A DNA stretch of 64,000 nucleotides from Rhizobium sp. ACO-34A (GCA_002600635.1 CP021371.1:2049001-2113000), one strand, 5' to 3'; shown: positions 11,152-19,912, numbered from the stretch's first letter. The notes: generated by a model from the letters alone, not told the origin. Made by a program: numbers and translations.

Positions 11152-11991
11152 ATGAGGAGGTTGTCGATCGGACTGGCGGCGGCGCTGATGGTTGCTGTCG
11201 TAGCGGGTGCCGGCCCGTTACAGGCCAAGGCTGCCAAGGAGGCAAAGCTGACGGAGAAGCAACTGGAAGAGGCGCGGACCTTCATGGTCAACAACGCGAT
11301 CTTCACGCTGTTTCATGAGGCCGGCCACATGCTGATCTCGGAATTCGGCCTGCCGGTTCTGGGGCGCGAGGAGGATGCTGTCGACGCGCTGTCCTCGATC
11401 CTGTTGTTGGAGGCCGATGTCGAGGAGCTCGACATTGCCATGCAGGATGCCGCTGACGGCTGGTTTCTGTCGGATGAGGCGCGGGAGGAGGATCTGACTG
11501 AGACCGATTTTCTCGACACTCACGGACTGGACCGCCAGCGCGCCTATGCCATCGTCTGCATGATGGTCGGGGCGGATGCGAAGTATTTCGAGAATTTCGC
11601 CGACTCGCTCGATTTCCCCAGGGAGCGCCGGGAGGAATGTGAGGGGGAGTACCAGCATGCCAAGGATAGCTGGTTTTCTCTTCTGGAGTCCCATCAGGCG
11701 GAAGAGGGCAAGGGCAAGCCGCTCAATGTCTCCTACGAGCCGGCCGACAATCCGGACGTCCAGATCTTCGCGGACATGCTGAAGGAGGCAAGCGTACTGG
11801 AACTCGTTTCCGAGGGCATCGGCACCAGCTACAAATTCGATGACGGTATCAAGCTGACGGCCAAGAGCTGTGGCGTCGTCAACGCATTCTGGAACCCGCA
11901 GACGCGTGAGATTACTTATTGCTACGAACTGGCCGTGCAGCATCTCATGCTGATCGACGGCTACTTCAAACGTGAGAAGGGGAAGAACTGA
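11152..11991 (+). CDS. Secreted DUF4344-type metallopeptidase
   Basis: The protein has 279 residues with a Sec signal peptide (about 1-25, ending LQAKA). The zinc site HEAGH follows FTLF near residue 54, and a glutamate-rich segment comes after it. The arrangement (HExxH, LxLLExDVEELD, IVCMMVGAD, one Cys pair) matches the DUF4344 metallopeptidase family seen in Rhizobiales and Proteobacteria. The substrate is unknown. It would act in the periplasm or be secreted. It stands alone with a terminator just after the stop. Confidence 0.75.
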   Translation: MRRLSIGLAAALMVAVVAGAGPLQAKAAKEAKLTEKQLEEARTFMVNNAIFTLFHEAGHMLISEFGLPVLGREEDAVDALSSILLLEADVEELDIAMQDAADGWFLSDEAREEDLTETDFLDTHGLDRQRAYAIVCMMVGADAKYFENFADSLDFPRERREECEGEYQHAKDSWFSLLESHQAEEGKGKPLNVSYEPADNPDVQIFADMLKEASVLELVSEGIGTSYKFDDGIKLTAKSCGVVNAFWNPQTREITYCYELAVQHLMLIDGYFKREKGKN

Positions 11992-12012
11992 ACACGCCCT
12001 GCATCGGATAAA

Positions 12013-12046
12013 AAAGCGCCGCGTTCTCTCCGGAGCGCGGCGCTTT
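12013..12046. terminator. Bidirectional hairpin terminator
   Basis: AAAGCGCCGCG (12013-12023) pairs perfectly with CGCGGCGCTTT (12036-12046). It sits between the convergent DUF4344 and sulfurtransferase genes and is flanked by an A run on the left. Confidence 0.8.
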
Positions 12047-12066
12047 CCTCGATTGAAGGGCTTGGA

Positions 12067-13506
12067 TCAGAGCGCGATGTTGTCGCGCTTGAGAAGCTGG
12101 AGAAGTTCTGTTTCGCTGATTGGATCCACAAGCGCGCTGGAGGTTTCCACCGGCGAGAAACCGAACTGCTGATAGAGCTGCAGCGCGCGTGGATGGTCCA
12201 GCGAATTGGTCGTCACGACAACCTTCTTGGGATTGCCCTGCCAGACCGAATAAAGGGCCTGCAGGAGGAACCACTTGCCGAGGCCAAGGCCGAGCGCGTG
12301 TTCGATCAGGCCGAAATAGGAAAGCTCGACCAGTTCCTCGCTCTGCTGCAGGAACTCGAAGAAACCGGCGGGCGCTCCGTTCACATAGAGCACGGAAATC
12401 GTGACCCTCGGATCGTGGATTGCCGTCTTGAGTTCGGCATCGGTCATTCGGAGCCGGCTGTACCAGTGCCAGCGGGCGCCCACCTGGCGGTGAAGGAAAC
12501 GATAGAAGGGCAGCGGAATTTCATGGGTCCGCATGATCGCCGTCTGGATGTTGACCGGCACCGGCAGGCTGGCCTTCGGAGGCGCTGTCATCTCCAGCGT
12601 GGTCACCGTTGCGGTGAGCGGGCCATGCGCCGGCGCGACGATCGCTTCGGCTGCACCGGTGACGATCGGCGTTTCCGTCTCCGGCCTGGAACCCCATTCC
12701 GACCATGATCCGTCGTAAAGCGAGTTGTCGCTGTGGCCGAGCGATTCCAGCGCCAGTGTCACGACCGCTGCCGTGACCCCGGATCCACAGCTCGTGACCA
12801 CCGGCTGGGAAAGATCGACACCGGCGGTGGTGAAGATCGAACGGAGCGTCGCCAGGTCCTTGAGGTGACCGTTTTCGGAGAGAATGGAAGCGGGAACGCT
12901 GCGAGCACCCGGCATATGACCCGAACGCATGCCGGCGCGGGGCTCCGGCTCCTCGCCGGTGAAGCGGCCGGCGGGACGGGCATCGGCGATCTGGCGCGAA
13001 CCGGCGTCGACGATATCCAGCATTTGCGGGAAGGAGGTTACGCGCTTGCGGTCGAAGGCAATTTCGAAGGTGGCAGGCTTCGGTTCCGGCAGGTCGGTTT
13101 CCAACGGCCGGCCCGAGGCCTTCCAGCCGTCAATGCCGCCATCGAGCACGTAGACGGCCTTTGCGCCCATGACCCGGAACATCCACCAGACGCGTGGCGC
13201 GGAAAAGAAGCCCGGACCGTCATAGACGACGATGGTGTCGGTGGCGGAAATGCCGAGCTTGCCGACTTCTTCTGCGAAGTAGGACGGCGTCGGCAGTGTG
13301 TGCGGAAGACCGGTCGAATGGTCGGCAATGGCGTCCTGATCGAAGAACACGGCGCCCGGAATATGGCCGGCGGCATATTCCGCCGCGCCATTGCGGTTAT
13401 GAGCCGGCAGATACCAGGAAGCATCGACAATCCGGAACTCCGGTGCGCCGAGCTGTTTTTCCACCCAGTCGGCGGACACGACGAAACGGCTTTTCTCCGC
13501 AGGCAT
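12067..13506 (-). CDS. sseA: 3-mercaptopyruvate sulfurtransferase fused to a GNAT acetyltransferase
   Basis: The protein has 479 residues against about 285 for a normal SseA. Residues 1-280 are two rhodanese domains, with the catalytic Cys240 in CGSGVTA, the loop of 3-mercaptopyruvate sulfurtransferases. After a linker rich in Ala/Pro/Thr (281-315), residues 320-465 look like a GNAT acetyltransferase, with the acetyl-CoA loop HALGLGLGKWFL (404-413 region) and the late ALQLYQQFGF motif. The start has GGAGAAGACC before ATG. It is the last gene of the cysK-alaX-sseA series, 39 bp after alaX, so a role in cysteine sulfur handling is likely. The acetyl acceptor is unknown. Confidence 0.85.
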   Translation of the reverse strand: MPAEKSRFVVSADWVEKQLGAPEFRIVDASWYLPAHNRNGAAEYAAGHIPGAVFFDQDAIADHSTGLPHTLPTPSYFAEEVGKLGISATDTIVVYDGPGFFSAPRVWWMFRVMGAKAVYVLDGGIDGWKASGRPLETDLPEPKPATFEIAFDRKRVTSFPQMLDIVDAGSRQIADARPAGRFTGEEPEPRAGMRSGHMPGARSVPASILSENGHLKDLATLRSIFTTAGVDLSQPVVTSCGSGVTAAVVTLALESLGHSDNSLYDGSWSEWGSRPETETPIVTGAAEAIVAPAHGPLTATVTTLEMTAPPKASLPVPVNIQTAIMRTHEIPLPFYRFLHRQVGARWHWYSRLRMTDAELKTAIHDPRVTISVLYVNGAPAGFFEFLQQSEELVELSYFGLIEHALGLGLGKWFLLQALYSVWQGNPKKVVVTTNSLDHPRALQLYQQFGFSPVETSSALVDPISETELLQLLKRDNIAL

Positions 13507-13545
13507 GGTCTTCTCCCATATGATCTGTAAGTCTTGGCCCTGAAA

Positions 13546-14283
13546 TCAGACGGAGGCGTCCGGGGCGCCGAAGCGGATGCGGAACCGGCGGTTTTCCTTG
13601 CCCTTTTTCTCGATCTTGGCGATGTGAATCGCCCCGACCTCCTGAGTTTCCGACACATGTGTGCCGCCGCAGGGCTGGCTGTCAACGCTGGAGTTCTCGC
13701 CGATGCAGACAAGGCTGACACGCCCCATGCCAACAGGCGGACGGACATTCTTCGACTTGACGATGCCGGGATTGGCGATCAGTTCCTCGTCGGTGATCCA
13801 CTGCACGTAGATCGGATGGTTTTCTTGAACGAGCCGCATAAGGTCGGCCGTTACCTGATCCTTGTCGATGATCTCCGACATGTCGAAATCGACGCGGCTT
13901 TCATCTTCTCCAACGGCGGCGCCGGTGATCGGATAAGCACAGACGACGGACAGGAGATGACAGGCGGCATGCATGCGCATCAGCTTGTAGCGGCGCGGCC
14001 AGTCGATATGCAGGACCAGCTTTTCGCCGACTAAGGGCAGGGCTTCTCCCTCGGCAAGCTGATGCAGAATGATGTCCTTGGTTTCGCCGTGACGGGTGAC
14101 CGCGACGGCGATCTTCGAGCCATCGGCGCGCTCGAAGACGCCTGTATCCCCGGGCTGGCCGCCCGAGGTCGCATAGAAACAGGTCTGGTCGAGTTCGACC
14201 GCGCCGCCTTCATGTACCGCCGTTACCACCGCTTCGCATGTCGAGAGATAGAAGTCGTCACGGTAGAGAGCGGTGGTCGGCAT
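13546..14283 (-). CDS. alaX: Alanyl-tRNA editing protein AlaX
   Basis: The protein has 245 residues from MPTTALYRDDFYLST. It is a free-standing homologue of the AlaRS editing domain, which deacylates Ser-tRNA(Ala) or Gly-tRNA(Ala). The zinc ligands are visible: HAACH (HxxxH) near residue 95 and CGGTH near residue 210. The N-terminal beta-barrel (QTCFYATSGGQPGDTG) marks the AlaX-M type. The start codon lies 4 bases after the cysK stop, so the two are almost certainly co-transcribed. The link of a tRNA-editing enzyme with cysteine synthesis is notable, since both handle serine. Confidence 0.9.
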   Translation of the reverse strand: MPTTALYRDDFYLSTCEAVVTAVHEGGAVELDQTCFYATSGGQPGDTGVFERADGSKIAVAVTRHGETKDIILHQLAEGEALPLVGEKLVLHIDWPRRYKLMRMHAACHLLSVVCAYPITGAAVGEDESRVDFDMSEIIDKDQVTADLMRLVQENHPIYVQWITDEELIANPGIVKSKNVRPPVGMGRVSLVCIGENSSVDSQPCGGTHVSETQEVGAIHIAKIEKKGKENRRFRIRFGAPDASV

Positions 14284-14287
14284 GAGG

Positions 14288-15328
14288 TCACTCTGGAGAT
14301 TGGAAGGGTAACGGGAATTGTGCCTTGTGCCCGATCCAGCCCGGTGCCGGCAGGTTCTTGGAACGCAGGAAATCCGGGTTGAAGAGCTTCGACTGATAGC
14401 GGGTGCCATAGTCGCAAAGCACGGTAACAATGGTATGGCCCGGACCGAGGTCGCGCGCAAGCCTGATTGCGCCGGCAATGTTGATGCCGGAGGAGCCTCC
14501 AAGGCAAAGCCCTTCGTTCTCGACGAGGTCGAAGATGATCGGAAGGGCTTCCGAATCCGGGATCTGATAGGCGAAATCGGGGGTGAAGCCTTCGAGATTG
14601 GCGGTGATGCGGCCCTGGCCGATACCCTCGGTGATCGACGAGCCCGAGGACTTCAGTTCGCCGTTCTTGTAATACTCATAAAGAGCGGCACCTTCCGGAT
14701 CGGCGATGCCGATCTTCACTTCGGGCTTCAGGTTGCGCAGGCCGATGCCGGTGCCGGCCAGCGTGCCGCCGGAGCCGACCGAGCAGATGAAGCCGTCCAC
14801 TTCGCCATTGGTCTGTTCAAAGATCTCGCGGGAGGTGGTGGCGATGTGCGCCTCGCGGTTCACGGCGTTGTCGAACTGGTTGGCCCAGATCGCGCCGTTC
14901 GGCTCGCTCTTGGCAAGCTGCTCGGCAAGCCGGCCGGAGAGCTTCACGTAGTTGTTCGGGTTCTTGTAGGGAACGGCCGGTACCTCGACCAGTTCGGCGC
15001 CAAGCAGCTTCAGCGCATCCTTCTTTTCCTGGCTCTGGGTTTCCGGAATGACGATGACGGTGCGGTATCCGAGCGCCTTCGCGACCAGTGTCAGGCCGAT
15101 GCCGGTATTGCCGGCCGTACCCTCGACGATCACGCCACCCGGACGAAGCAGGCCGCGACGTTCCGCATCACGGATGATGAAGAGCGCGGCACGATCCTTC
15201 ACCGACTGGCCGGGATTGAGGAACTCGGCCTTGCCCAGAATGGTGCAGCCGGTCGCCTGCGACGCGCCCTTCAGGCGGATAAGCGGCGTATTGCCGATGG
15301 CCTCGAGAACGGATGGATGAAATGACAT
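14288..15328 (-). CDS. cysK: Cysteine synthase (O-acetylserine sulfhydrylase), PLP enzyme
   Basis: The protein has 346 residues. The PLP lysine is Lys44 in NPGQSVKDRAA, the phosphate-binding loop is GTAGNTGIG, and the active-site GGSSGINI is near the end. It is of the long type often annotated cysteine synthase A in rhizobia, with a C-terminal extension (SKLFNPDFLRSKNLP). It joins sulfide to O-acetyl-L-serine in the cytoplasm. It is the first gene of a minus-strand cluster with alaX (4 bp gap) and sseA::GNAT. A cystathionine beta-synthase-like activity cannot be excluded from sequence alone. Confidence 0.9.
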   Translation of the reverse strand: MSFHPSVLEAIGNTPLIRLKGASQATGCTILGKAEFLNPGQSVKDRAALFIIRDAERRGLLRPGGVIVEGTAGNTGIGLTLVAKALGYRTVIVIPETQSQEKKDALKLLGAELVEVPAVPYKNPNNYVKLSGRLAEQLAKSEPNGAIWANQFDNAVNREAHIATTSREIFEQTNGEVDGFICSVGSGGTLAGTGIGLRNLKPEVKIGIADPEGAALYEYYKNGELKSSGSSITEGIGQGRITANLEGFTPDFAYQIPDSEALPIIFDLVENEGLCLGGSSGINIAGAIRLARDLGPGHTIVTVLCDYGTRYQSKLFNPDFLRSKNLPAPGWIGHKAQFPLPFQSPE

Positions 15329-15389
15329 GGAGGATCTGCCTTCTCTTTCACGGAAGATAGGGCCAAAACCCTTATCGGGTTTGGACCCT

Positions 15390-15458
15390 AGCGTATCGGC
15401 CTGAAAATCGGAATCGATTTTCGGAAAGCTCGATGCGTAACTTCAAGACCTTAAAGCG
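15390..15458. repeat. Rhizobial intergenic repeat (GAAAATCG dyad type)
   Basis: The 306 bp between cysK and phr hold this element. GAAAATCG (15403-15410) and CGATTTTC (15415-15422) form a perfect core hairpin, with GCGTATCG before it and CGATGCG plus CTTCAAGACCTTAAAGCG after it, in the pattern of a common Rhizobiaceae repeat. A shorter dyad AAACCC/GGGTTT lies at 15366-15382. I see no gene in the rest of the gap. Confidence 0.7.
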
Positions 15459-15634
15459 CCCCTTGTGCCTGCGAATGGACGCAAGGCGCTCTCAGCCGAG
15501 ACTTTTCCGGCCACAAACGCGTGAAGGCAAGAAAACACATTTCAACCCTGCCGCCGCTTCTGAAAAACCATGCCTGTGTCACCGGTGTTTCTCGTTGCAA
15601 GGCGGTGGGCTGGCTGCCCGGGTACTCCGAATCC

Positions 15635-17077
15635 TTAATCGAGAGATTGGTAGGCAGCCATCGCCATGCTGCGCGCCTTGCGATGATCGACGATCGGGAG
15701 CGGGTAGGTTTCTCCAAGCCGGATGCCTGCTGCACTGAGCGCAGCCTGCGGCGCTTCGAACGGCTTGTGGATGTATCTCGCATCAAGGCTGGCCAGTTCC
15801 GGAACATGTTTGCGTACATAATCGCCGTCCGGATCGAATTTCTCGCCCTGGGTGATAGGATTGAAAATGCGGAAGAAAGGAGCTGCATCGGCGCCCGATC
15901 CCGCTACCCATTGCCAGCTCGCGGCATTGGATGCCGGATCGGCATCGACCAGCGTATCGCGGAACCAGCGTTCGCCCTCCCGCCAGTCGATCAGCAGGTC
16001 CTTGATGAGGAAGGATGCCGCGATCATGCGGACACGGTTGTGCATCGTACCGTAGCGCCAGAGCTCGCGCATTCCGGCGTCGACGATCGGATAGCCGGTC
16101 CGTCCCGTTGTCCACCGCTTGAACAGGTCTTGCGAGCCAGACCAGGAGAAGGCATCGAATCGCGGATTCCAGTTCTTGGTCGCAAGCTCCGGAAAATGGA
16201 AAAGCAGGTGGTAGGAGAAGTCGCGCCAGGCAAGCTCCTTGCGAAAGTGGATGACGTCTTCGGCGCTGACCCGCTCGCCAAGGTCACGCGTGGCATGCCA
16301 GACGTCCGCGGGCGATATTTCACCGAGCGCCAGATGCGGCGAGAGCTTCGACGTGTTCGAACGGGCGGGGAAGTCTCGTCCGTGGCGATAACCCCCGATA
16401 CCGTCCTCCATGAAGCTTGAGAGTCGTTCCTGAGCACCGGCTTCGCCGGGCTGCCAGATATCGGCAAACTCCGCGGCCCAGTCGGGCCGCGTCGGCAACA
16501 GCTTCCAGCCTTCAATGCTTTCGCTGCCCGGCCAGCTGATCGGACGGGCAAGTTTCGTTGGGGCGGGTACGGGTTCCTGAGGTTCGCCGGATGCTTCAAG
16601 GGCTTTCCAGAAAGGCGTGTAGACGCGATAAGGCGTTCCGCCGCCGGTCCTCAGGCGCGTCGGCTCGTGCAGCAACTGGCCGGAGAAGCTGCGAACCGTC
16701 AGGCCGTTCGTGGTGAGAGTCTCCTTGAGTGTGGTATCGATGGTGACGCCCGACGGATCGTAACGCCGGTTCCAGTAGACCGCGTTCGCGTTGGTTTCCG
16801 AAATCAGGGACGCCAATACGGTTTCGACAGGGCCGCTGCGCAAGATGAGATCGCTGCCGATTTCCTTCAACGATGCGGCGAGCGACAACAGGGAATGGTG
16901 CAGCCACCACGCCTGCGCCGCGCCAAGCGGTCCGGTGCCTGTTGATGCAGGCTCCAGAATATAGACCGGAACGACCGGTCTCTCGCTTTCGATTGCGGTT
17001 GCCAGCGCAAGATTGTCACGAAGTCTGAGGTCCTTGCGAAACCAGACGATGATTGGCGACCGGCTGAGGGATGTCAT
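15635..17077 (-). CDS. phrB: Deoxyribodipyrimidine photolyase
   Basis: The protein has 480 residues. The N-terminal photolyase alpha/beta domain (IVWFRKDLRLRDNLAL) binds the antenna cofactor, and the C-terminal helical FAD domain shows WRDFSYHLLFHFPE, GYPIVDAGMRELW and MHNRVRMIAASFLIKDLLIDWR. These are class I CPD photolyase/cryptochrome signatures. It uses blue light to split cyclobutane pyrimidine dimers. It is monocistronic and convergent with nothing close, with a rhizobial repeat downstream. Confidence 0.93.
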   Translation of the reverse strand: MTSLSRSPIIVWFRKDLRLRDNLALATAIESERPVVPVYILEPASTGTGPLGAAQAWWLHHSLLSLAASLKEIGSDLILRSGPVETVLASLISETNANAVYWNRRYDPSGVTIDTTLKETLTTNGLTVRSFSGQLLHEPTRLRTGGGTPYRVYTPFWKALEASGEPQEPVPAPTKLARPISWPGSESIEGWKLLPTRPDWAAEFADIWQPGEAGAQERLSSFMEDGIGGYRHGRDFPARSNTSKLSPHLALGEISPADVWHATRDLGERVSAEDVIHFRKELAWRDFSYHLLFHFPELATKNWNPRFDAFSWSGSQDLFKRWTTGRTGYPIVDAGMRELWRYGTMHNRVRMIAASFLIKDLLIDWREGERWFRDTLVDADPASNAASWQWVAGSGADAAPFFRIFNPITQGEKFDPDGDYVRKHVPELASLDARYIHKPFEAPQAALSAAGIRLGETYPLPIVDHRKARSMAMAAYQSLD

Positions 17078-17248
17078 GAGGATATGGCCCGAATCTGCTG
17101 CATGAAAACCACTTTACGCCGGAAGTGCTGTAGAAGATTAGCGTTATATGCGGCTTCTTGCATGAAACGTAGCGGAGATGCCGCAGTTCACGAGTCGGAT
17201 GACGATTGAGCCATTGCGGATGTGCAAAGTCGGGCGGCCTTAACGGAA

Positions 17249-17277
17249 ACGGGCGGGTCGCTTACGTTCCCGCCCGT
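17249..17277 (-). terminator. Possible terminator of the 78-residue gene
   Basis: ACGGGCGGG (17249-17257) pairs perfectly with CCCGCCCGT (17269-17277). It lies about 40 bp past the stop at 17314. The T run is poor (only TTCC on the minus strand), so the call is weak. Confidence 0.4.
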
Positions 17278-17313
17278 CACATTCATTTTTCGAAATGGAA
17301 AATTTTGGCGGTT

Positions 17314-17550
17314 TCAGGCCGTGGCAACGGCGGCGGCCGTCAGACGTGCCGTTCTTACCTGCTGTTCGCCGATCAGTTTCATGATCTCTACTGCGCTTTC
17401 GCGGACATAAAGCCTGTGCAGCTTCTCGGCGACGGGTGCCGTCGTCAGCAGGCAGGTGTATTTTTCCCGCTCGTACCAGCGGAAGTCCACCACATTGTCC
17501 ATGTTCACGAAGAAGGGGAAACCGTCCCCGTCATGAAGCTGGAGCCACAT
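17314..17550 (-). CDS. Small conserved-looking hypothetical protein
   Basis: The protein has 78 residues from MWLQLHDGDGFPFFVNMDN. The chosen ATG has AGGAGAGAG upstream with good spacing, and upstream in-frame codons are rejected. The sequence is a short beta-rich domain (VNMDNVVDFRWYEREKYTCLLTTA) followed by a helix (VRESAVEIMKLIGEQ) and an Ala/Thr tail, resembling the small proteins built like a flagellar/PilZ-type beta fold. I do not recognise the family. It stands alone between phr and tRNA-Asn. Confidence 0.65.
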   Translation of the reverse strand: MWLQLHDGDGFPFFVNMDNVVDFRWYEREKYTCLLTTAPVAEKLHRLYVRESAVEIMKLIGEQQVRTARLTAAAVATA

Positions 17551-17783
17551 ATATTCTCTCTCCTGATCACAAATAGTATGGCCGCTTGATATCAGGCAAA
17601 AATGAAGACCGGGTTTCGCTGCCCGGAAAGATCTCGGATTGTGACGGGATTGCTGCCGGATTTTTCCGGTCGTCTGGGCAGAAAGTTGGCGGAGATGTAG
17701 ACCAGACGGAGAAGGCAAGGGAGCGGAATGTCGTTGCCGATGATTTCGCATTGCCGTGCAAGATATTGAAACCACAAAAGAAT

Positions 17784-17811
17784 AAGGCCCGAGCATTTCT
17801 GCTCAGGCCTT
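17784..17811 (-). terminator. Terminator of tRNA-Asn
   Basis: AAGGCCCGAGCA (17784-17795) pairs with TGCTCAGGCCTT (17800-17811) with one mismatch that becomes a G-T pair on the minus strand. ATTCTTTTG follows on that strand. It begins 9 bp past the tRNA. Confidence 0.65.
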
Positions 17812-17819
17812 GAATTCTT

Positions 17820-17894
17820 TGGCTCCCCGGGTCGGATTCGAACCGACGACCTATCGATTAACAGTCGAGTGCTCTACCGCTGAGCTACCAGGGA
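17820..17894 (-). tRNA. tRNA-Asn (GTT)
   Basis: The minus-strand sequence folds as a full cloverleaf. The acceptor stem is TCCCTGG/CCGGGGA, the anticodon loop is CTGTTAA with anticodon GTT, the T loop is GTTCGAATC, and CCA is encoded. It reads AAC/AAU codons. A promoter is visible upstream and a terminator downstream. Confidence 0.97.
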
Positions 17895-17921
17895 ACAACC
17901 GCTCGCCGCGGTGTGAGTGGG

Positions 17922-17950
17922 CTAATACAAATGCCTGTTCGATTTGCCAA
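17922..17950 (-). promoter_or_regulatory. Promoter of tRNA-Asn
   Basis: On the minus strand TTGGCA (17950-17945) and TATTAG (17927-17922) are 17 bases apart, about 28 bp before the mature tRNA 5' end. The fit to a housekeeping promoter is good. Confidence 0.6.
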
Positions 17951-18056
17951 GCGGTTTTTTGAAAAAAGATGTGACAAGCTTGCATATTTTTTCTCCGCCC
18001 CCATCTCTTGCCCTGTGCCTTTGGGCGCGTTTTTCCATGAATCCAAAGGGTTTCGA

Positions 18057-18341
18057 ATGGCCGGCAAGGGAAAATACCGCATCGACGGAGACCGTGGAAA
18101 ACTTGTGCTCGGTCGTTTCGAGTTGCCGTTCCCTCGTTCCCGGACAGGGCGCATCATCACCGGTTCGCTGCTGATCGGTGGTGGCTTTCTCGGTTTCTTG
18201 CCCGTTCTCGGATTCTGGATGGCGCCGCTCGGCCTGCTGGTGCTTTCCCACGACCTTCCTTCCGTCCGGCGAAAAAGACGACGCATCGCGATCTGGTGGC
18301 GGAAGCGTTATCCACAGGTGAATCGGGCAGGGCGGGGCTGA
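18057..18341 (+). CDS. Small inner-membrane hypothetical protein
   Basis: The protein has 94 residues from MAGKGKYRIDGDRGKLVLG. Upstream in-frame codons lie in the tRNA promoter region and are rejected. A basic N-terminal half precedes one hydrophobic stretch (about residues 40-70) with the pattern FLPVLGFWMAPLGLL. This resembles the PGPGW-type putative transmembrane family found in Rhizobiales. A strongly basic tail (RRKRRRIAIWWRKR) should stay in the cytoplasm. Function is unknown. Confidence 0.65.
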   Translation: MAGKGKYRIDGDRGKLVLGRFELPFPRSRTGRIITGSLLIGGGFLGFLPVLGFWMAPLGLLVLSHDLPSVRRKRRRIAIWWRKRYPQVNRAGRG

Positions 18342-18454
18342 TCTCCGCCATGCGGGACGGAGCGCGTCGTTTCGGCTGGTTGCCGCCCTGCGGTAGTCTT
18401 GTTGGCGTCGTCCTAGTTTCGAACAATTAAAAGGTAGATTTCCGAAAATCCCTC

Positions 18455-18483
18455 TTGCGGTTTCCCGGTATCCCGTCTAAATC
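18455..18483 (+). promoter_or_regulatory. Possible promoter of tRNA-Cys
   Basis: TTGCGG (18455-18460) and TAAATC (18478-18483) are 17 bases apart and about 30 bp before the tRNA. The match to the consensus is moderate. Confidence 0.4.
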
Positions 18484-18513
18484 CGCGCCACCACACGCTT
18501 TTAAGTTTGGAAT

Positions 18514-18587
18514 GGCCTCGTGGCGGAGTGGTTACGCAGAGGACTGCAAATCCTTGCACCCCGGTTCGATTCCGGGCGAGGCCTCCA
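18514..18587 (+). tRNA. tRNA-Cys (GCA)
   Basis: GGCCTCG (18514-18520) pairs with CGAGGCC at the 3' side, the anticodon loop CTGCAAA gives GCA, the T loop is GGTTCGATTCC, and the CCA end is encoded after discriminator T. It reads UGC/UGU codons. Confidence 0.96.
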
Positions 18588-18703
18588 TTTCCTTCTTCAT
18601 ATATTGCTTTTGCCCGATCCGCACAAAGTTGGACGATCATGCGGATTGCGCCTTTGATGCAATGGCTTAGAGCATGAAGCCTCCAGCAAGGAGGAACCTG
18701 ATC

Positions 18704-19036
18704 ATGCGTCGCCATTTCATGCCCATCATCGCCGTCCTGTGTATTGTCCCGGTCACTCCGGTTCTCGCCGGCAACCTCAGTGTGACGCTGGAGAACGAGA
18801 CCGACGGCATGATTGTGAAGTTTTTTGCCTCTCCAGTAGGTGGGAAGGGCCAGCGTCAGGAGTTGCTGAACAGGCACGGTCTCGGCAAGGGCAAATCACG
18901 AGTACTTACTCTCGTCGGCGGAAGCGATGTCTGCGAGTATCGCGTGAGAGCGGTGTTCGAAGATAGCGCCGAATATCAGGATGTCTCTGACAAGATCGAT
19001 TTCTGCGAGGTCGACACATATACGATCGAGGATTGA
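18704..19036 (+). CDS. Small secreted hypothetical protein
   Basis: The protein has 110 residues. The ATG of MRRHFMPIIAVLCIV is chosen because AAGGAGG lies 9 bases upstream. An ATG at 18674 lacks such a site. A Sec signal peptide ends near VLAGN. The mature part is a small beta-rich domain with two cysteines (SDVCEYRV and IDFCEVD) that may form a disulphide. I do not recognise the family. It lies between tRNA-Cys and a methyltransferase gene. Confidence 0.65.
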   Translation: MRRHFMPIIAVLCIVPVTPVLAGNLSVTLENETDGMIVKFFASPVGGKGQRQELLNRHGLGKGKSRVLTLVGGSDVCEYRVRAVFEDSAEYQDVSDKIDFCEVDTYTIED

Positions 19037-19213
19037 TAAGGCAGGTGGCGGCTTCTCGGGGCGGACCGTGCGTGTGGGCGTCGTCTTCGGTGTCGTGCAC
19101 GTCTTTGCCGACCGAGAAACGCATGCGGGACTGCGCAATGTCTTGAAAGCCGCGGCGGCTCCAATTAAGACACTCGTGACGCAACGCGGCCGGATATGGG
19201 GCGACAGGAAATG

Positions 19214-19882
19214 ATGGACTTCGAAGCAGCACGCATCAAGATGGTGGACAACCAGATTCGCACGACCGACGTAACGTCGCATTCCGTGCTGACGGCATTC
19301 CTGACGGTGCCGCGCGAAGCCTTCGTTCCCGCCCATCTGAAGCTTCTCGCCTATATCGATGAAGACATGCAGATCGCACCGGCCGCCAATGGCTGTCCCG
19401 CCCGTTACATCATGGAGCCGTCGCCGCTTGCCAAGCTCCTGCAGCTCGGCGCGATTACCAAGGATGACCTCGTGCTCGAGATCGGCTGCGGCACCGGTTA
19501 TGCGGCTGCGGTTCTTTCGCTGGTGGCCGGTTCGGTCGTCGCGGTCGAAAGCGATGAGGCTCTGGCGGCATCCGCCACGGAAAAGCTCTCGGAGCTTGGC
19601 TATGACAATGTTGCCGTCGTCACTGGCGATATGGAAAAGGGCTACGCCGCCGAGGCGCCTTATGACGTCATCTTCGTCAATGGTTCCATCGAGGAAGTGC
19701 CGGAAGGCCTGCTTTCCCAGCTGCGCGAAGGCGGAAGCCTGATCGCCGTCGTCGGATATGGCAATGCTTCGCGGGCGCGACTGTATGTCCGCACCGGCAA
19801 GTCCTACTCCTATAATGACTACTTCAACACCGCGGTACGGCCTTTGCCGGGCTTCCGCAAGGCTGAAGAATTCGTTTTCTAA
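19214..19882 (+). CDS. Protein-L-isoaspartate O-methyltransferase-like protein
   Basis: The protein has 222 residues from MDFEAARIKMVDNQIRTTDV. AGGAA lies just upstream, and ATGs at 19196 and 19211 are alternatives. It has an AdoMet-binding Rossmann fold (LEIGCGTGYAAAVLS near residue 85; VAVESDE). The family repairs isoaspartyl residues, but the usual TISQP substrate loop is replaced here (PARYIMEPSPLAKLL), so activity may differ. In Rhizobiaceae this gene sits directly before tolC, as here. A second distant paralogue lies at 43.8 kb. Confidence 0.85.
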   Translation: MDFEAARIKMVDNQIRTTDVTSHSVLTAFLTVPREAFVPAHLKLLAYIDEDMQIAPAANGCPARYIMEPSPLAKLLQLGAITKDDLVLEIGCGTGYAAAVLSLVAGSVVAVESDEALAASATEKLSELGYDNVAVVTGDMEKGYAAEAPYDVIFVNGSIEEVPEGLLSQLREGGSLIAVVGYGNASRARLYVRTGKSYSYNDYFNTAVRPLPGFRKAEEFVF

Positions 19883-19894
19883 TTGATCATCTAC

Positions 19895-19912
19895 CCCCCG
19901 ATTCTTCGGGGG
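19895..19912 (+). terminator. Weak hairpin after the methyltransferase gene
   Basis: CCCCCGA (19895-19901) pairs with TCGGGGG (19906-19912) 12 bases past the stop. No T run follows, so termination would be partial or factor-dependent. Confidence 0.35.
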
